This document shows positions 7,493-15,053 of a stretch of 56,870 nucleotides of DNA, one piece after another. The stretch is taken from contig JAFTDJ010000052.1 in the NCBI GenBank assembly GCA_017454265.1, positions 1 through 56,870 on the forward strand, given 5' to 3'. The notes beneath the pieces were generated by a model. That model searched no databases. It saw only the letters and a program-made list of their open reading frames with translations, and was not told the origin of the DNA. The translations under genes were made by a program, and so were the position numbers. The DNA comes from Bacteroidales bacterium. GTDB taxonomy: Bacteria; Bacteroidota; Bacteroidia; Bacteroidales; UBA932. Each line of letters starts with the position of its first letter. Position 1 is the first letter of the stretch.

Positions 7493-9502
7493 CTAATTAA
7501 GCGGTTCTTCGATAGTTCCTTCAGAGCCGCCGGTTTCCGGAGCGACCAAGATGACCGTTTCTGCAGGGATGTAATTATTGCTCCTGTCCACCGTCACATT
7601 CGGGATTGACTGGCCCTGGGCGATGTACAGGTAGCCCAGAAGGTTATTGCCCTCGGCGTCTTTCATAGGGGAACACTCCAAATACTGCAAAGCAGTGTTA
7701 TTCGCAACATTCAGACAAGTGATTAGGTTGTTGCCGCAGGATAAAATAGCCAATGCTGTATTACCAGAGATGTCCAAATTAGACAGTTGATTGGAGTTGC
7801 AACGCAATTCAACCAAGGCTATATTTGCCGATAGTTGAAGAGACGTCAAGACGTTAAGATTGCACCAAAGAGTTCGTAACTGTGTATTATTACTCAAATC
7901 CAGAGAAGAAAGATTACAGAATTGACAATCCAGCTTATCCAATGAGACATTTGCACTTACATCCAGATTGGTTAATTGTTTGTTATCACCGCAACGTAAA
8001 TAGACGAGGGAGATATTATTGCTAACATCCAAACTAGTCAATGGATTAGCGCCACAATTTAAACGAGTCAGTAGCGTATTATTGCTTATGTCTAAGCTGG
8101 GCAATTGGTTGCCATAACAATCCAATTCTTTCAGGGCAGTTTGATGACTCACATCCAAGTTTGTTAATTTGTTTGCCGCGCAATCAAAATGTGTCAACGC
8201 CGCGCATACTGTCAAATCAATACCCGTCAATTGGTTATAACCACAATATAAAGAGGATAGAGATGAGTTCTGGCTTACATCTAAAGCTGTGAGCTTGTTC
8301 TTGTTGCAATTTAGATGAGCCAAAGCCGTGCATGTTCGCACTTGAATATTATTCAACTGATTATAAGAGCAATCTACATTTACTAGCTCAGGGTTCGAGC
8401 TCAAATCCAAGGACAAAAGAACGCCATTCGGGTTGTTCAAATCAGGGCATGACCCCTTGCAAATCAAAGATTGTAAATGCAAACAGTACTCAATCCCTTC
8501 CAAAGAAGTAATATCATCAGTACACACATCTATCCTCGTCACCGCCTCAGCCTCGCTGAAATCCAGCACCCCGTTACCATTGGCATCGAAGTTCTGAATC
8601 ATGTACGCACGGAAGTTCTCGTCCGGAATCGGCACATACAGCATCTCCCACTCCAGGCCTGCATCCGGCGTGTTCATCGTGCCGAAGACCGAGCGCTTGA
8701 TGGTCGCCTTGGAGGTGATGACCCTCTCCGCCCTCGCGTAGCCCTTGCTGAAAGTCATCGTGAAGCCGCTCTGGAACACCGTCGGTACCATCACAAAGTA
8801 ATACGACTTCCCCACCTCGAAGGCCTCACCTTCCGGGGCTGTCAGCGTAATGGTGTCGCTGCCGTTGGCTACATTCGTCACCACAGGCACTCCGCCGTCA
8901 AAGGCTGCAGTTATCGTTCCCACTATCTGCTCGCCTCCGTTCGCCTTCAACGTCACACTCTTTATGTCTTCCTCCGATACCGTGAACTTGATTCCGCCGC
9001 AGATATTGTAAAAGGCCATGTTCAGCCCTTGCGAGCGTCCGATTGACGGGAACAGGTCGTCGGCAAAGGTATCGGCCGTTGCCACTTGCTCGGACGGGAG
9101 TACCGTGGTGATGGACGTGCCGTCGCAGGAGGCCGTTGCGTTATACGGATACACCGCCCAAAAGTACGTGTCTTCAACGGCAATGTTGTTGCCACCGGTA
9201 ATCACTCCGATGGTTCCGGTAAAGTTCACCGTCTTGGCAGTCTCCGTGTTCTGCGCCGTAAAGCAGCTGCCGCCATTGGTGCCGCTTCCGTAGAACAGGC
9301 TGATCTGGTCGCCGGGACTCCAAAGCACAGAACCGTCGGCCACACGCTCCGTGCGGGTGTCAGGTTCGCCGCTCGTGGCGGTGATGGTTATCTCCTTCTG
9401 CAAGGCAACGCGGCTGAGCACTGAGCCTTCCGGCTCGGCAACTGTGCAAGATGTGGCGAGGGCAAGAATTGCTAACTCAGAAAGAAATCGATAATACCTC
9501 AT
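7493..9502 (-). CDS. Fimbrillin-like/leucine-rich repeat lipoprotein
   Basis: 669 residues. Lipobox LATSC with Cys19. Residues ~35-285 are the fimbrillin-like module shared with its neighbours. A linker (PIPDENFRAYMIQNFD) leads to an EF-hand-like loop at ~305-318 (DANGNGVLDFSE) that could bind calcium. From ~325 to 620 there are about twelve leucine-rich repeats of 21-22 residues (L-x-C-x-x-N-x-L-x-x-LDxSxN). Such repeats usually mediate binding, so a surface adhesin or ligand-binding role is inferred. The last residues (GGSEGTIEEPLN) resemble the tail of the small peptide at 13551-13676. The element at 9560-9982 lies immediately upstream in the opposite direction. Confidence 0.85.
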   Translation of the reverse strand: MRYYRFLSELAILALATSCTVAEPEGSVLSRVALQKEITITATSGEPDTRTERVADGSVLWSPGDQISLFYGSGTNGGSCFTAQNTETAKTVNFTGTIGVITGGNNIAVEDTYFWAVYPYNATASCDGTSITTVLPSEQVATADTFADDLFPSIGRSQGLNMAFYNICGGIKFTVSEEDIKSVTLKANGGEQIVGTITAAFDGGVPVVTNVANGSDTITLTAPEGEAFEVGKSYYFVMVPTVFQSGFTMTFSKGYARAERVITSKATIKRSVFGTMNTPDAGLEWEMLYVPIPDENFRAYMIQNFDANGNGVLDFSEAEAVTRIDVCTDDITSLEGIEYCLHLQSLICKGSCPDLNNPNGVLLSLDLSSNPELVNVDCSYNQLNNIQVRTCTALAHLNCNKNKLTALDVSQNSSLSSLYCGYNQLTGIDLTVCAALTHFDCAANKLTNLDVSHQTALKELDCYGNQLPSLDISNNTLLTRLNCGANPLTSLDVSNNISLVYLRCGDNKQLTNLDVSANVSLDKLDCQFCNLSSLDLSNNTQLRTLWCNLNVLTSLQLSANIALVELRCNSNQLSNLDISGNTALAILSCGNNLITCLNVANNTALQYLECSPMKDAEGNNLLGYLYIAQGQSIPNVTVDRSNNYIPAETVILVAPETGGSEGTIEEPLN

Positions 9503-9532
9503 ATTAATCTTGAAATAATTGCTATAGGATTC

Positions 9533-9563
9533 TTGTAATTGTCAAATATTGCCATTATCTTTG
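9533..9563 (+). promoter_or_regulatory. Bacteroidetes-type promoter of repeat element, copy 2
   Basis: TTG at 9533-9535, 20 bases, then TATCTTTG at 9556-9563. The start of transcription would be near 9570. Spacing equals that of copy 1, while the spacer sequence is different, which points to selection on the boxes themselves. Confidence 0.75.
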
Positions 9564-9625
9564 TTGCCAGATGATATGCGATGCATTGAGAGATAAGCGC
9601 CTCAGATTTGGCATCGAAAACCATT

Positions 9626-9667
9626 ACAGAGTATTTCTTCGGGAGAAGCGGTACTCTGTATTTTTTT
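9626..9667 (+). terminator. Terminator-like hairpin in leader of repeat copy 2 (possible attenuator)
   Basis: Same stem as copy 1: ACAGAGTA at 9626-9633 with TACTCTGT at 9652-9659, then A and seven T. The overlapping alternative hairpin CTGTAT-T6-ATACAG is also intact. It starts about 56 bases after the predicted start of transcription. Confidence 0.65.
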
Positions 9668-9728
9668 ATACAGATGCGCTAACACTTTCGAACCCGCCCA
9701 TTGGACCCGAATCTTAAAACAAAATGCA

Positions 9729-9899
9729 ATGACGCATATCATTCTAACTTCAGACGCCAAATCGGGTCGCGTTCGCATTGAGCTTAGCGAAGAGCAACCC
9801 ACGGCACTTGCTCCGGCAAAAGAGCGCAAACAATCTGCCTCCAAACCGGAGAAAGTCCATGTGAGGGCCCACTGGCGGCGCCGTCCGGCTAAGCCATAG
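9729..9899 (+). CDS. Small basic protein in repeat copy 2 (56 aa)
   Basis: Paralogue of the ORF at 7204-7371, identical through most of its length (TSDAKSGRVRIELSEEQ at the N-terminal side, HVRAHWRRRPAKP at the end). The first residues (MTHIIL against MRIIF) differ, and one Glu is replaced by Lys. The hairpin at 9944 follows 44 bases after the stop. Function unknown; the reality of the product rests on the promoter, conservation and the mild synonymous bias. Confidence 0.45.
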   Translation: MTHIILTSDAKSGRVRIELSEEQPTALAPAKERKQSASKPEKVHVRAHWRRRPAKP

Positions 9900-9943
9900 G
9901 CTCTTACGGGCCTCCAGGCCTGTGCTGCCCGCCATCTGCCAAA

Positions 9944-9976
9944 GAGGGTCTCCCGGTTTATTGCCGGGAGACCCTC
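9944..9976. other. Perfect distal palindrome, repeat copy 2
   Basis: A 13-bp perfect stem (GAGGGTCTCCCGG with its complement, loop TTTATTG). No T-run on the + side. It may end or protect the small-ORF transcript, or serve the convergent lipoprotein transcript that stops at 10063. Confidence 0.6.
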
Positions 9977-10062
9977 CGCGGCGATGTCAAACACGTATGT
10001 CACCCTTAATCGCATATCATTTACGCTCTTAACGTCACGATAATCAACGCCTACTTCAAGTT

Positions 10063-13000
10063 CTAATTATAATCACCGCCGCGAAGGTCGCCTGTAACTA
10101 CAGATCCTGGCGAGTCGAATTCGAAAGTGCCATTGTTAGAACAATTGGAGAACTCAATCTGAGAATCGGCGGCGCCGCATCCAACAATACCGCCAAGAGC
10201 GGAGACCTTACTTGATGAAGGTGTTGCGGTTGAGTAAAAGCCAAGATTCCCGCTATTGATACAATTCGAATAAGTCGTGGCTCCAGCCTTGCTTGCATCA
10301 GCCACAATGCCACCGACAAAAGATCTCCAATCAGTTTTAGTTACAGCCGGATGATTAAGTTCCAGCGCTCCTCTGTTGGTACAACCACTGACTCCAAAGC
10401 AACAGCCCCCAGCTATACCACCTAGACGGTTGATGGAAGTAGGGCAAGTAATTGTAATATCGCCGTCATTCTCACTGTCGACAATCGAACCGGTCGCATA
10501 GCCGAATACTCCGCCGCAATAGTGATTGGATGTCTCTGTAAGAGTTCTTATGGTAAGGTTAAGATTTACATGATTATAGCACTTTTCGAAAAGAACTGAT
10601 GAATCAGCGGTATATGGACCGGCTGATGCCACTACTCCAGCAAAACAGCAAGAAGCAATGTTCCCTACCCCTCTATTCCCATAAGTGCCGCCTGCGCATA
10701 GCGCATCCACTGTAATCTGGCCATAGTTATGACATTGGTAGGCGCCACGCGTTACAGTGCCCCCCACTCCGGCTATCCTGACACCGGTCCAGACCAAGGA
10801 TTCGGAATCGCAAAGGATTGAAATGTTACCGCTATTGGTGCAGCCTCTCATTTGACCTTCCGTGTAACCTAATACGCCACCAATATTTGGAGACGCACCA
10901 GAACCGCCATTGATGTAGTGTATTGAAACATTCCCTTCATTTGAGCAGTTCTCGACTAATCCATAATTGCCTGGCGTTTGCTTGGCAGAAGGAGATCCTC
11001 CGACGACTCCACCCACACAGAAGAATACTGAAGTCCCATATTCGACACTGACACTTCCAATATTTGTGCAATTCACTACCATGGCTTGTCCTGCTGCCCC
11101 TTCATATATACCAACAATGCCGCCGAGGGAATGGTATGCGCCCGAAACAGGTGTGTCAACTGCAATAGCAACTCTACCACCATTGAAGCACCCACTCACC
11201 ACTCCTGTAGTATAACCAACGAGTCCACCCCAGTTACAACTTGCATTAGGAAGCGAGCCATAATGAAGGTTAATGGTTGCGTTACTGGAGCAATTAATAA
11301 TAGAACCAGCATTATTTGACACCAGTCCACCATAATTGGATCCATCAATAGGTCTGGGAAATGAAATAGTGCAATTGCTATCGAAAATAACATCTTCAAC
11401 CAATGCACTTGTGGTTGCCAAACCTATCATGCTATTGTTTAATTGAACCGATGAGAATTTAACATTGATAATGCTGCCTGTCAAGTTATTAAACAGATGG
11501 TCATTTAAGACTGCATTGCTAATAGTATGGCCCCTACCGTCAAAACTTAGGGCATATAATGCATTGTTACCAGTGATGTTCGCCCCATTCAAATCTATAT
11601 CAGCACCAAGTTCTATATTATGTATCGGATTGGAGAAAAAAGCGATAAGATCCTCCGCCGTATCAATTATAATTGGGGCCTCAGAGTCAAGTCCAGCTTC
11701 GACATAATTAATTGCCGCCAAAGAATCAAAAGACAATTCAGATAGGTTTTGGTAAGCACTCAACCAGAGCTCTTGCATGGGGTTATTCTGACACGTTAGC
11801 CTATCCAGTTGAGGAAGCATACTCACATTAAGAAAAGTAAGATTATTATTAGAGCAAAAAACATGAGTCAAAGCCGTATTGTTACTAACATCAAGGCTTG
11901 CAATCTGGTTATACGAACAGTTAAGTGTTGTCAAGGCAGGACAATCACTTACATCAATGCCAGTCAACTGGTTACTCAGGCAAGCTATCCAGAATAGTTC
12001 CGGATTACCACCCACATCTAAAGAAGTCAAAGCATTGTTATAACAAAACAGTTTTTTCAACGCGCAACATCCTGTGACATCTACGCTGATTAAACAATTG
12101 TTATAGCAATACAGTCGCTCCATAGCTATACAACCGTCCACATTGATACTCGTCAACATGTTGTTGTTGCAAGTGATATATGTCAAGGAAGATAGATTGC
12201 TTGCGTCAAGGCTGATAAGTTGATTATTGCTACAATTCAATGCCTTCAGCGCTGTATTTCTGCTTACGTCAAGGATTGTTAGTTTATTTTCCCAGCAATA
12301 CAATGTTTCCAACTCTGTATTATTGCTTGTGTCCAAAGCGGACAATTGATTGCCCGCACATGATAAGTAGGTTAAGGCTATATTGTTACTTATATCCAAT
12401 GTGGTCAATTGGTTCGAAGTGCAAGACAAACGTTTCAGAGCAATATTCGAACTCACGTCCAAACTTGTCAACGAGTTGGAACCGCAATACAATTGTTCAA
12501 GATTGACAAGGTATTCAATTCCTGCCAAAGAGGCAATATTTTGAGAATATACATTTATCTTTCTGACTGATGCAGCTTCAAGTTCGTCAACTTCGCCATC
12601 TCCATTGGAATCGAAATTTTGAATCATATATGCCCGGAAGTTCTCGTCCGGAATTGATACATATTGCATCTGATTCCATTCTAAGCCAGAATCCGGGGTA
12701 GCTAAGCTTCCAAAAACAGAACGTCGGATTGTAGTGCTTTGAGTTCGATTATAAGTTGCCCATATATTTCCCTTGTTGAAAGTCAGCGTAAAACCATTTT
12801 CGAACACCGTAGGGACGAAAACCAGATAATACGCCCGCCCCACCTCAAGTGTCTCACCTGCCGGAGCTGCCACTGTTACGTAATCCGTGCCGTCTGCAAT
12901 GTTGGTGACTACAGGAAGTCCGTTGTCGTCATAGCCCACAGTAATCTTACCCGCTATTTGTTCGCCTGAGTTGCTCCTTATTGTAACGCTCTTGATTCCT

Positions 13001-13530
13001 TCTTCAGATACCGTGAACTTGATTCCGCCGCAGATATTGTAAAAGGCCATGTTCAGCCCTTGCGAGCGCCCGATTGACGGGAACAGGTCGTCGGCGAAGG
13101 TATCGGCCGTTGCTACCTGCTCGGACGGGAGTACCGTGGTGATGGAAGTGCCGTCGCAAGACGCAGTTGCGTTATACGGATACACCACCCAAAAGTACGT
13201 GTCTTCTACGGCTATGTTGTTGCCGCCGGTAATCACTCCGATGGTTCCGGTAAAGTTCACCGTCTTGGCGGTCTCGGTGTTCTGCGCAGTAAAGCAGCTG
13301 CCGCCATTTTCGCCGCTGCCATAGAACAGGCTGATCTGGTCGCCCGGGCTCCAGAGTACCGAGCCGTCGGCTGCACGTTCAGTACGGGTGTCCGGCTCGC
13401 CAAGTGAGGCGACAATTGTTATCTCTTGCTCTCCTAAAACCGGGGAACAGACAATCTCGGGCTGTGAAACGGTACAAGACACAGCTAACGCAACCACTGC
13501 GGCCGCGGCGGATAAAAGGTTATACCTCAT
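10063..13530 (-). CDS. Fimbrillin-like/leucine-rich repeat/GLUG-like lipoprotein
   Basis: 1155 residues from the Met at 13530. Reading on to 13611 adds a 27-residue Arg-rich segment that overlaps another small gene in a different frame and would bury the signal peptide, so I reject it. Lipobox ALAVSC (Cys19), then the shared fimbrillin-like module (~35-285), an EF-hand-like loop (DSNGDGEVDELE, ~310-320), and leucine-rich repeats to ~640. The C-terminal half has many short Gly/Asn-rich repeats such as GGLVGYTTGVVSGC and GGIVG, typical of GLUG-type beta-helical adhesin segments. Probably a surface adhesin. The 41-codon gene at 13551-13676 lies 20 bases upstream on the same strand and is probably co-transcribed. 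Confidence 0.85.
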   Translation of the reverse strand: MRYNLLSAAAAVVALAVSCTVSQPEIVCSPVLGEQEITIVASLGEPDTRTERAADGSVLWSPGDQISLFYGSGENGGSCFTAQNTETAKTVNFTGTIGVITGGNNIAVEDTYFWVVYPYNATASCDGTSITTVLPSEQVATADTFADDLFPSIGRSQGLNMAFYNICGGIKFTVSEEGIKSVTIRSNSGEQIAGKITVGYDDNGLPVVTNIADGTDYVTVAAPAGETLEVGRAYYLVFVPTVFENGFTLTFNKGNIWATYNRTQSTTIRRSVFGSLATPDSGLEWNQMQYVSIPDENFRAYMIQNFDSNGDGEVDELEAASVRKINVYSQNIASLAGIEYLVNLEQLYCGSNSLTSLDVSSNIALKRLSCTSNQLTTLDISNNIALTYLSCAGNQLSALDTSNNTELETLYCWENKLTILDVSRNTALKALNCSNNQLISLDASNLSSLTYITCNNNMLTSINVDGCIAMERLYCYNNCLISVDVTGCCALKKLFCYNNALTSLDVGGNPELFWIACLSNQLTGIDVSDCPALTTLNCSYNQIASLDVSNNTALTHVFCSNNNLTFLNVSMLPQLDRLTCQNNPMQELWLSAYQNLSELSFDSLAAINYVEAGLDSEAPIIIDTAEDLIAFFSNPIHNIELGADIDLNGANITGNNALYALSFDGRGHTISNAVLNDHLFNNLTGSIINVKFSSVQLNNSMIGLATTSALVEDVIFDSNCTISFPRPIDGSNYGGLVSNNAGSIINCSSNATINLHYGSLPNASCNWGGLVGYTTGVVSGCFNGGRVAIAVDTPVSGAYHSLGGIVGIYEGAAGQAMVVNCTNIGSVSVEYGTSVFFCVGGVVGGSPSAKQTPGNYGLVENCSNEGNVSIHYINGGSGASPNIGGVLGYTEGQMRGCTNSGNISILCDSESLVWTGVRIAGVGGTVTRGAYQCHNYGQITVDALCAGGTYGNRGVGNIASCCFAGVVASAGPYTADSSVLFEKCYNHVNLNLTIRTLTETSNHYCGGVFGYATGSIVDSENDGDITITCPTSINRLGGIAGGCCFGVSGCTNRGALELNHPAVTKTDWRSFVGGIVADASKAGATTYSNCINSGNLGFYSTATPSSSKVSALGGIVGCGAADSQIEFSNCSNNGTFEFDSPGSVVTGDLRGGDYN

Positions 13531-13550
13531 AATGTTATTGTGGTTTAGTA

Positions 13551-13676
13551 TTAAGGAAAAAGCGGCTCTTCGCCTGTTCCTTCGGTCTCGCCTACGCCGG
13601 GAGAACCACACAACATCCCTGTGAATTGAACATACAACAGTTTCGCACTAGGCTCAACATAGACTTGCTTCTCCAT
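13551..13676 (-). CDS. Small conserved-type peptide (41 aa) ahead of a lipoprotein gene
   Basis: 41 codons from ATG at 13674-13676 to TAA at 13551-13553, ending 20 bases before the LRR/GLUG lipoprotein gene. The N-terminal part has Y-V-x-P. A Cys lies 17 residues after that Tyr, followed by G-S, and the C-terminus is Gly/Glu-rich (GETEGTGEEPLF). This matches the layout of the 44-residue peptide at 4491-4625 with no gaps. No signal peptide or membrane segment. Function unknown; candidates include a co-regulated secreted peptide or a translation-coupling leader, both inference. Confidence 0.65.
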   Translation of the reverse strand: MEKQVYVEPSAKLLYVQFTGMLCGSPGVGETEGTGEEPLFP

Positions 13677-13992
13677 TGCTTAATGGGGCCGGCTCCTGGG
13701 TTAAAAGGTGGTACAAATACGACAAAGGTGTGAAGCCGTTTTCGTATCTTCTGCTGGACGTTCTGGACAAACGCTAGAATAAAGAAACAATCGTACCCCA
13801 CACCCGCTCAGTATGGAGTACAGATGAGCAGAAGCCCACCGACCGCATAGACATGAGAAAGGCGGAGTGTCAACGACTGAGCCCATTCTAGTTTTGAAAA
13901 TTGTCCAGATTTCCAACAGGGTCAGCGAAAAACACTTTCGCGTATGTAAACAGATATCAAAGATATCGCTCAAATATAGCAACTATTTCAAT
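13677..13992. other. Spacer between trigger factor terminator and lipoprotein island
   Basis: About 315 bases with no gene I can support. Short ORFs on both strands here are unlike any family and lack promoters. It should contain the minus-strand promoter for the small peptide and LRR/GLUG lipoprotein, but I found only imperfect -7 candidates. Confidence 0.4.
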
Positions 13993-14037
13993 AAAAAACA
14001 AGCATCTCCCCCGAAGGAGCTTCGGGGGAGATGCTTG
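13993..14037 (-). terminator. Intrinsic terminator of tig
   Basis: A perfect 18-bp stem (13999-14016 with 14020-14037, loop GAG) is followed on the minus strand by six T. It starts 16 bases past the trigger factor stop and is the strongest terminator in the window. It separates the housekeeping operon from the lipoprotein island. Confidence 0.95.
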
Positions 14038-14053
14038 ACATGGTGGACGGGAC

Positions 14054-15049
14054 TTACAGTTCCCTGAACTTCTCAGCGGAGATTTTCTTGTCTTTGAAGG
14101 TAATGGTCTCCTTGATCTTGCCAAGGACCTTGTTGTCCTCTACCTGCTCGGAGAGACGCTCCACCTGGCGGCGGTCCTTGAGGATGTTGCCAACGGCCTC
14201 GGCAATCATATCTTCAGGCACGTTGCCCAGGCCGTACATTGCATACTGATAGGTCACGTAAGCCTTTGCGGCTTCATAAATGTCGTCGTGCTCAACCTTG
14301 AAGCCAAACTTCTGCATAAGTGAGCCGCGTACCAGCTGCCACTTGAAGTCCTCACAGAATCCGGCAAAGTCCTTCTCGATATCCTCCTTGTTGAGCTTGC
14401 CCTGGTTGGCGGCAAAGAGCCAGCGCTTCAGGAACTCCTCGGGGAGCTTGACGCCTGCCTTGTTCACGTAGAAATCACGGATATCCTTGCTCAGGCGCCA
14501 TTCAGCCTCCTGGCGGTGATTCTCCTTGAGGCGTTCAGCCACCTCTTTCTCGATTTCTTCGTCGGTCTTAGCTTCTGCCTCCTTGTTCTCCACGTAGAAC
14601 TTTTTCATATTCTCTATCATGGAAGCCTTCTCCTTGGCAGAAGTGGTAATGCTGTACTTGACAACCTCGTCGGCCTTCTCCACCTCAACATTAACCTCGG
14701 GAGAAAGAGCGGCATCGAACACGAAGGTAAAGGAATTACCGTCCGCCCATTCAATCTCGGGCTGGCTATCGCTGCCGAGAGGCTCGCCGAGAAGATGCAG
14801 GCCGTTATCCGTGATATACTTATCCAATGAAGTGGTGATAACGTCGTTCACAGCATCTACAAGCACCTGCTCGCCATATACCCTCTTAATAAGGGAAGCG
14901 GGTACCATACCTTTGCGGAAGCCCTTGAACTCGGCATTACGCCTGCGTTCTGCAAGTTTCTTGCGCACCTCTTCTGCATAATCTTCAGGGGCGATCTCGA
15001 GAGTGAGCTCGAGATTCAAATCGTCAATTTGTTTTTTGGTCAGGTTCAT
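14054..15049 (-). CDS. tig: Trigger factor, short form lacking the PPIase domain
   Basis: Ribosome-associated chaperone for nascent chains. The N-terminal ribosome-binding domain is clear, with the signature GFRKGMVP at ~43-50. The C-terminal helical chaperone domain follows from about residue 150. At 331 residues it is about 100 shorter than E. coli trigger factor (432), and the middle FKBP-type PPIase domain is absent: the N-domain runs almost directly into the C-terminal arms. It is the last gene of a minus-strand run (spt, SDR, pgpH, tig), 4 bases after pgpH, and ends at a strong terminator. Confidence 0.9.
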   Translation of the reverse strand: MNLTKKQIDDLNLELTLEIAPEDYAEEVRKKLAERRRNAEFKGFRKGMVPASLIKRVYGEQVLVDAVNDVITTSLDKYITDNGLHLLGEPLGSDSQPEIEWADGNSFTFVFDAALSPEVNVEVEKADEVVKYSITTSAKEKASMIENMKKFYVENKEAEAKTDEEIEKEVAERLKENHRQEAEWRLSKDIRDFYVNKAGVKLPEEFLKRWLFAANQGKLNKEDIEKDFAGFCEDFKWQLVRGSLMQKFGFKVEHDDIYEAAKAYVTYQYAMYGLGNVPEDMIAEAVGNILKDRRQVERLSEQVEDNKVLGKIKETITFKDKKISAEKFREL

Positions 15050-15053
15050 AATA

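Larger units (their letters stand above)
9560..9982 (+). repeat. Repeat element copy 2 (structured leader, small ORF, hairpin)
   Basis: Second copy of the element at 7031-7454, with the same order of parts. Its distal hairpin is perfect, whereas that of copy 1 is degraded. It lies between the LRR/GLUG lipoprotein gene and the LRR lipoprotein gene, both on the minus strand. The two copies and the shared lipoprotein N-termini suggest tandem duplication of a unit made of the element plus the 5' part of a lipoprotein gene. Confidence 0.8.

Noticed and set aside
13531-13611. 27-residue Arg-rich N-terminal extension of the LRR/GLUG lipoprotein
   Set aside because: It would displace the signal peptide, and the bases are better explained by the 41-codon gene in another frame.
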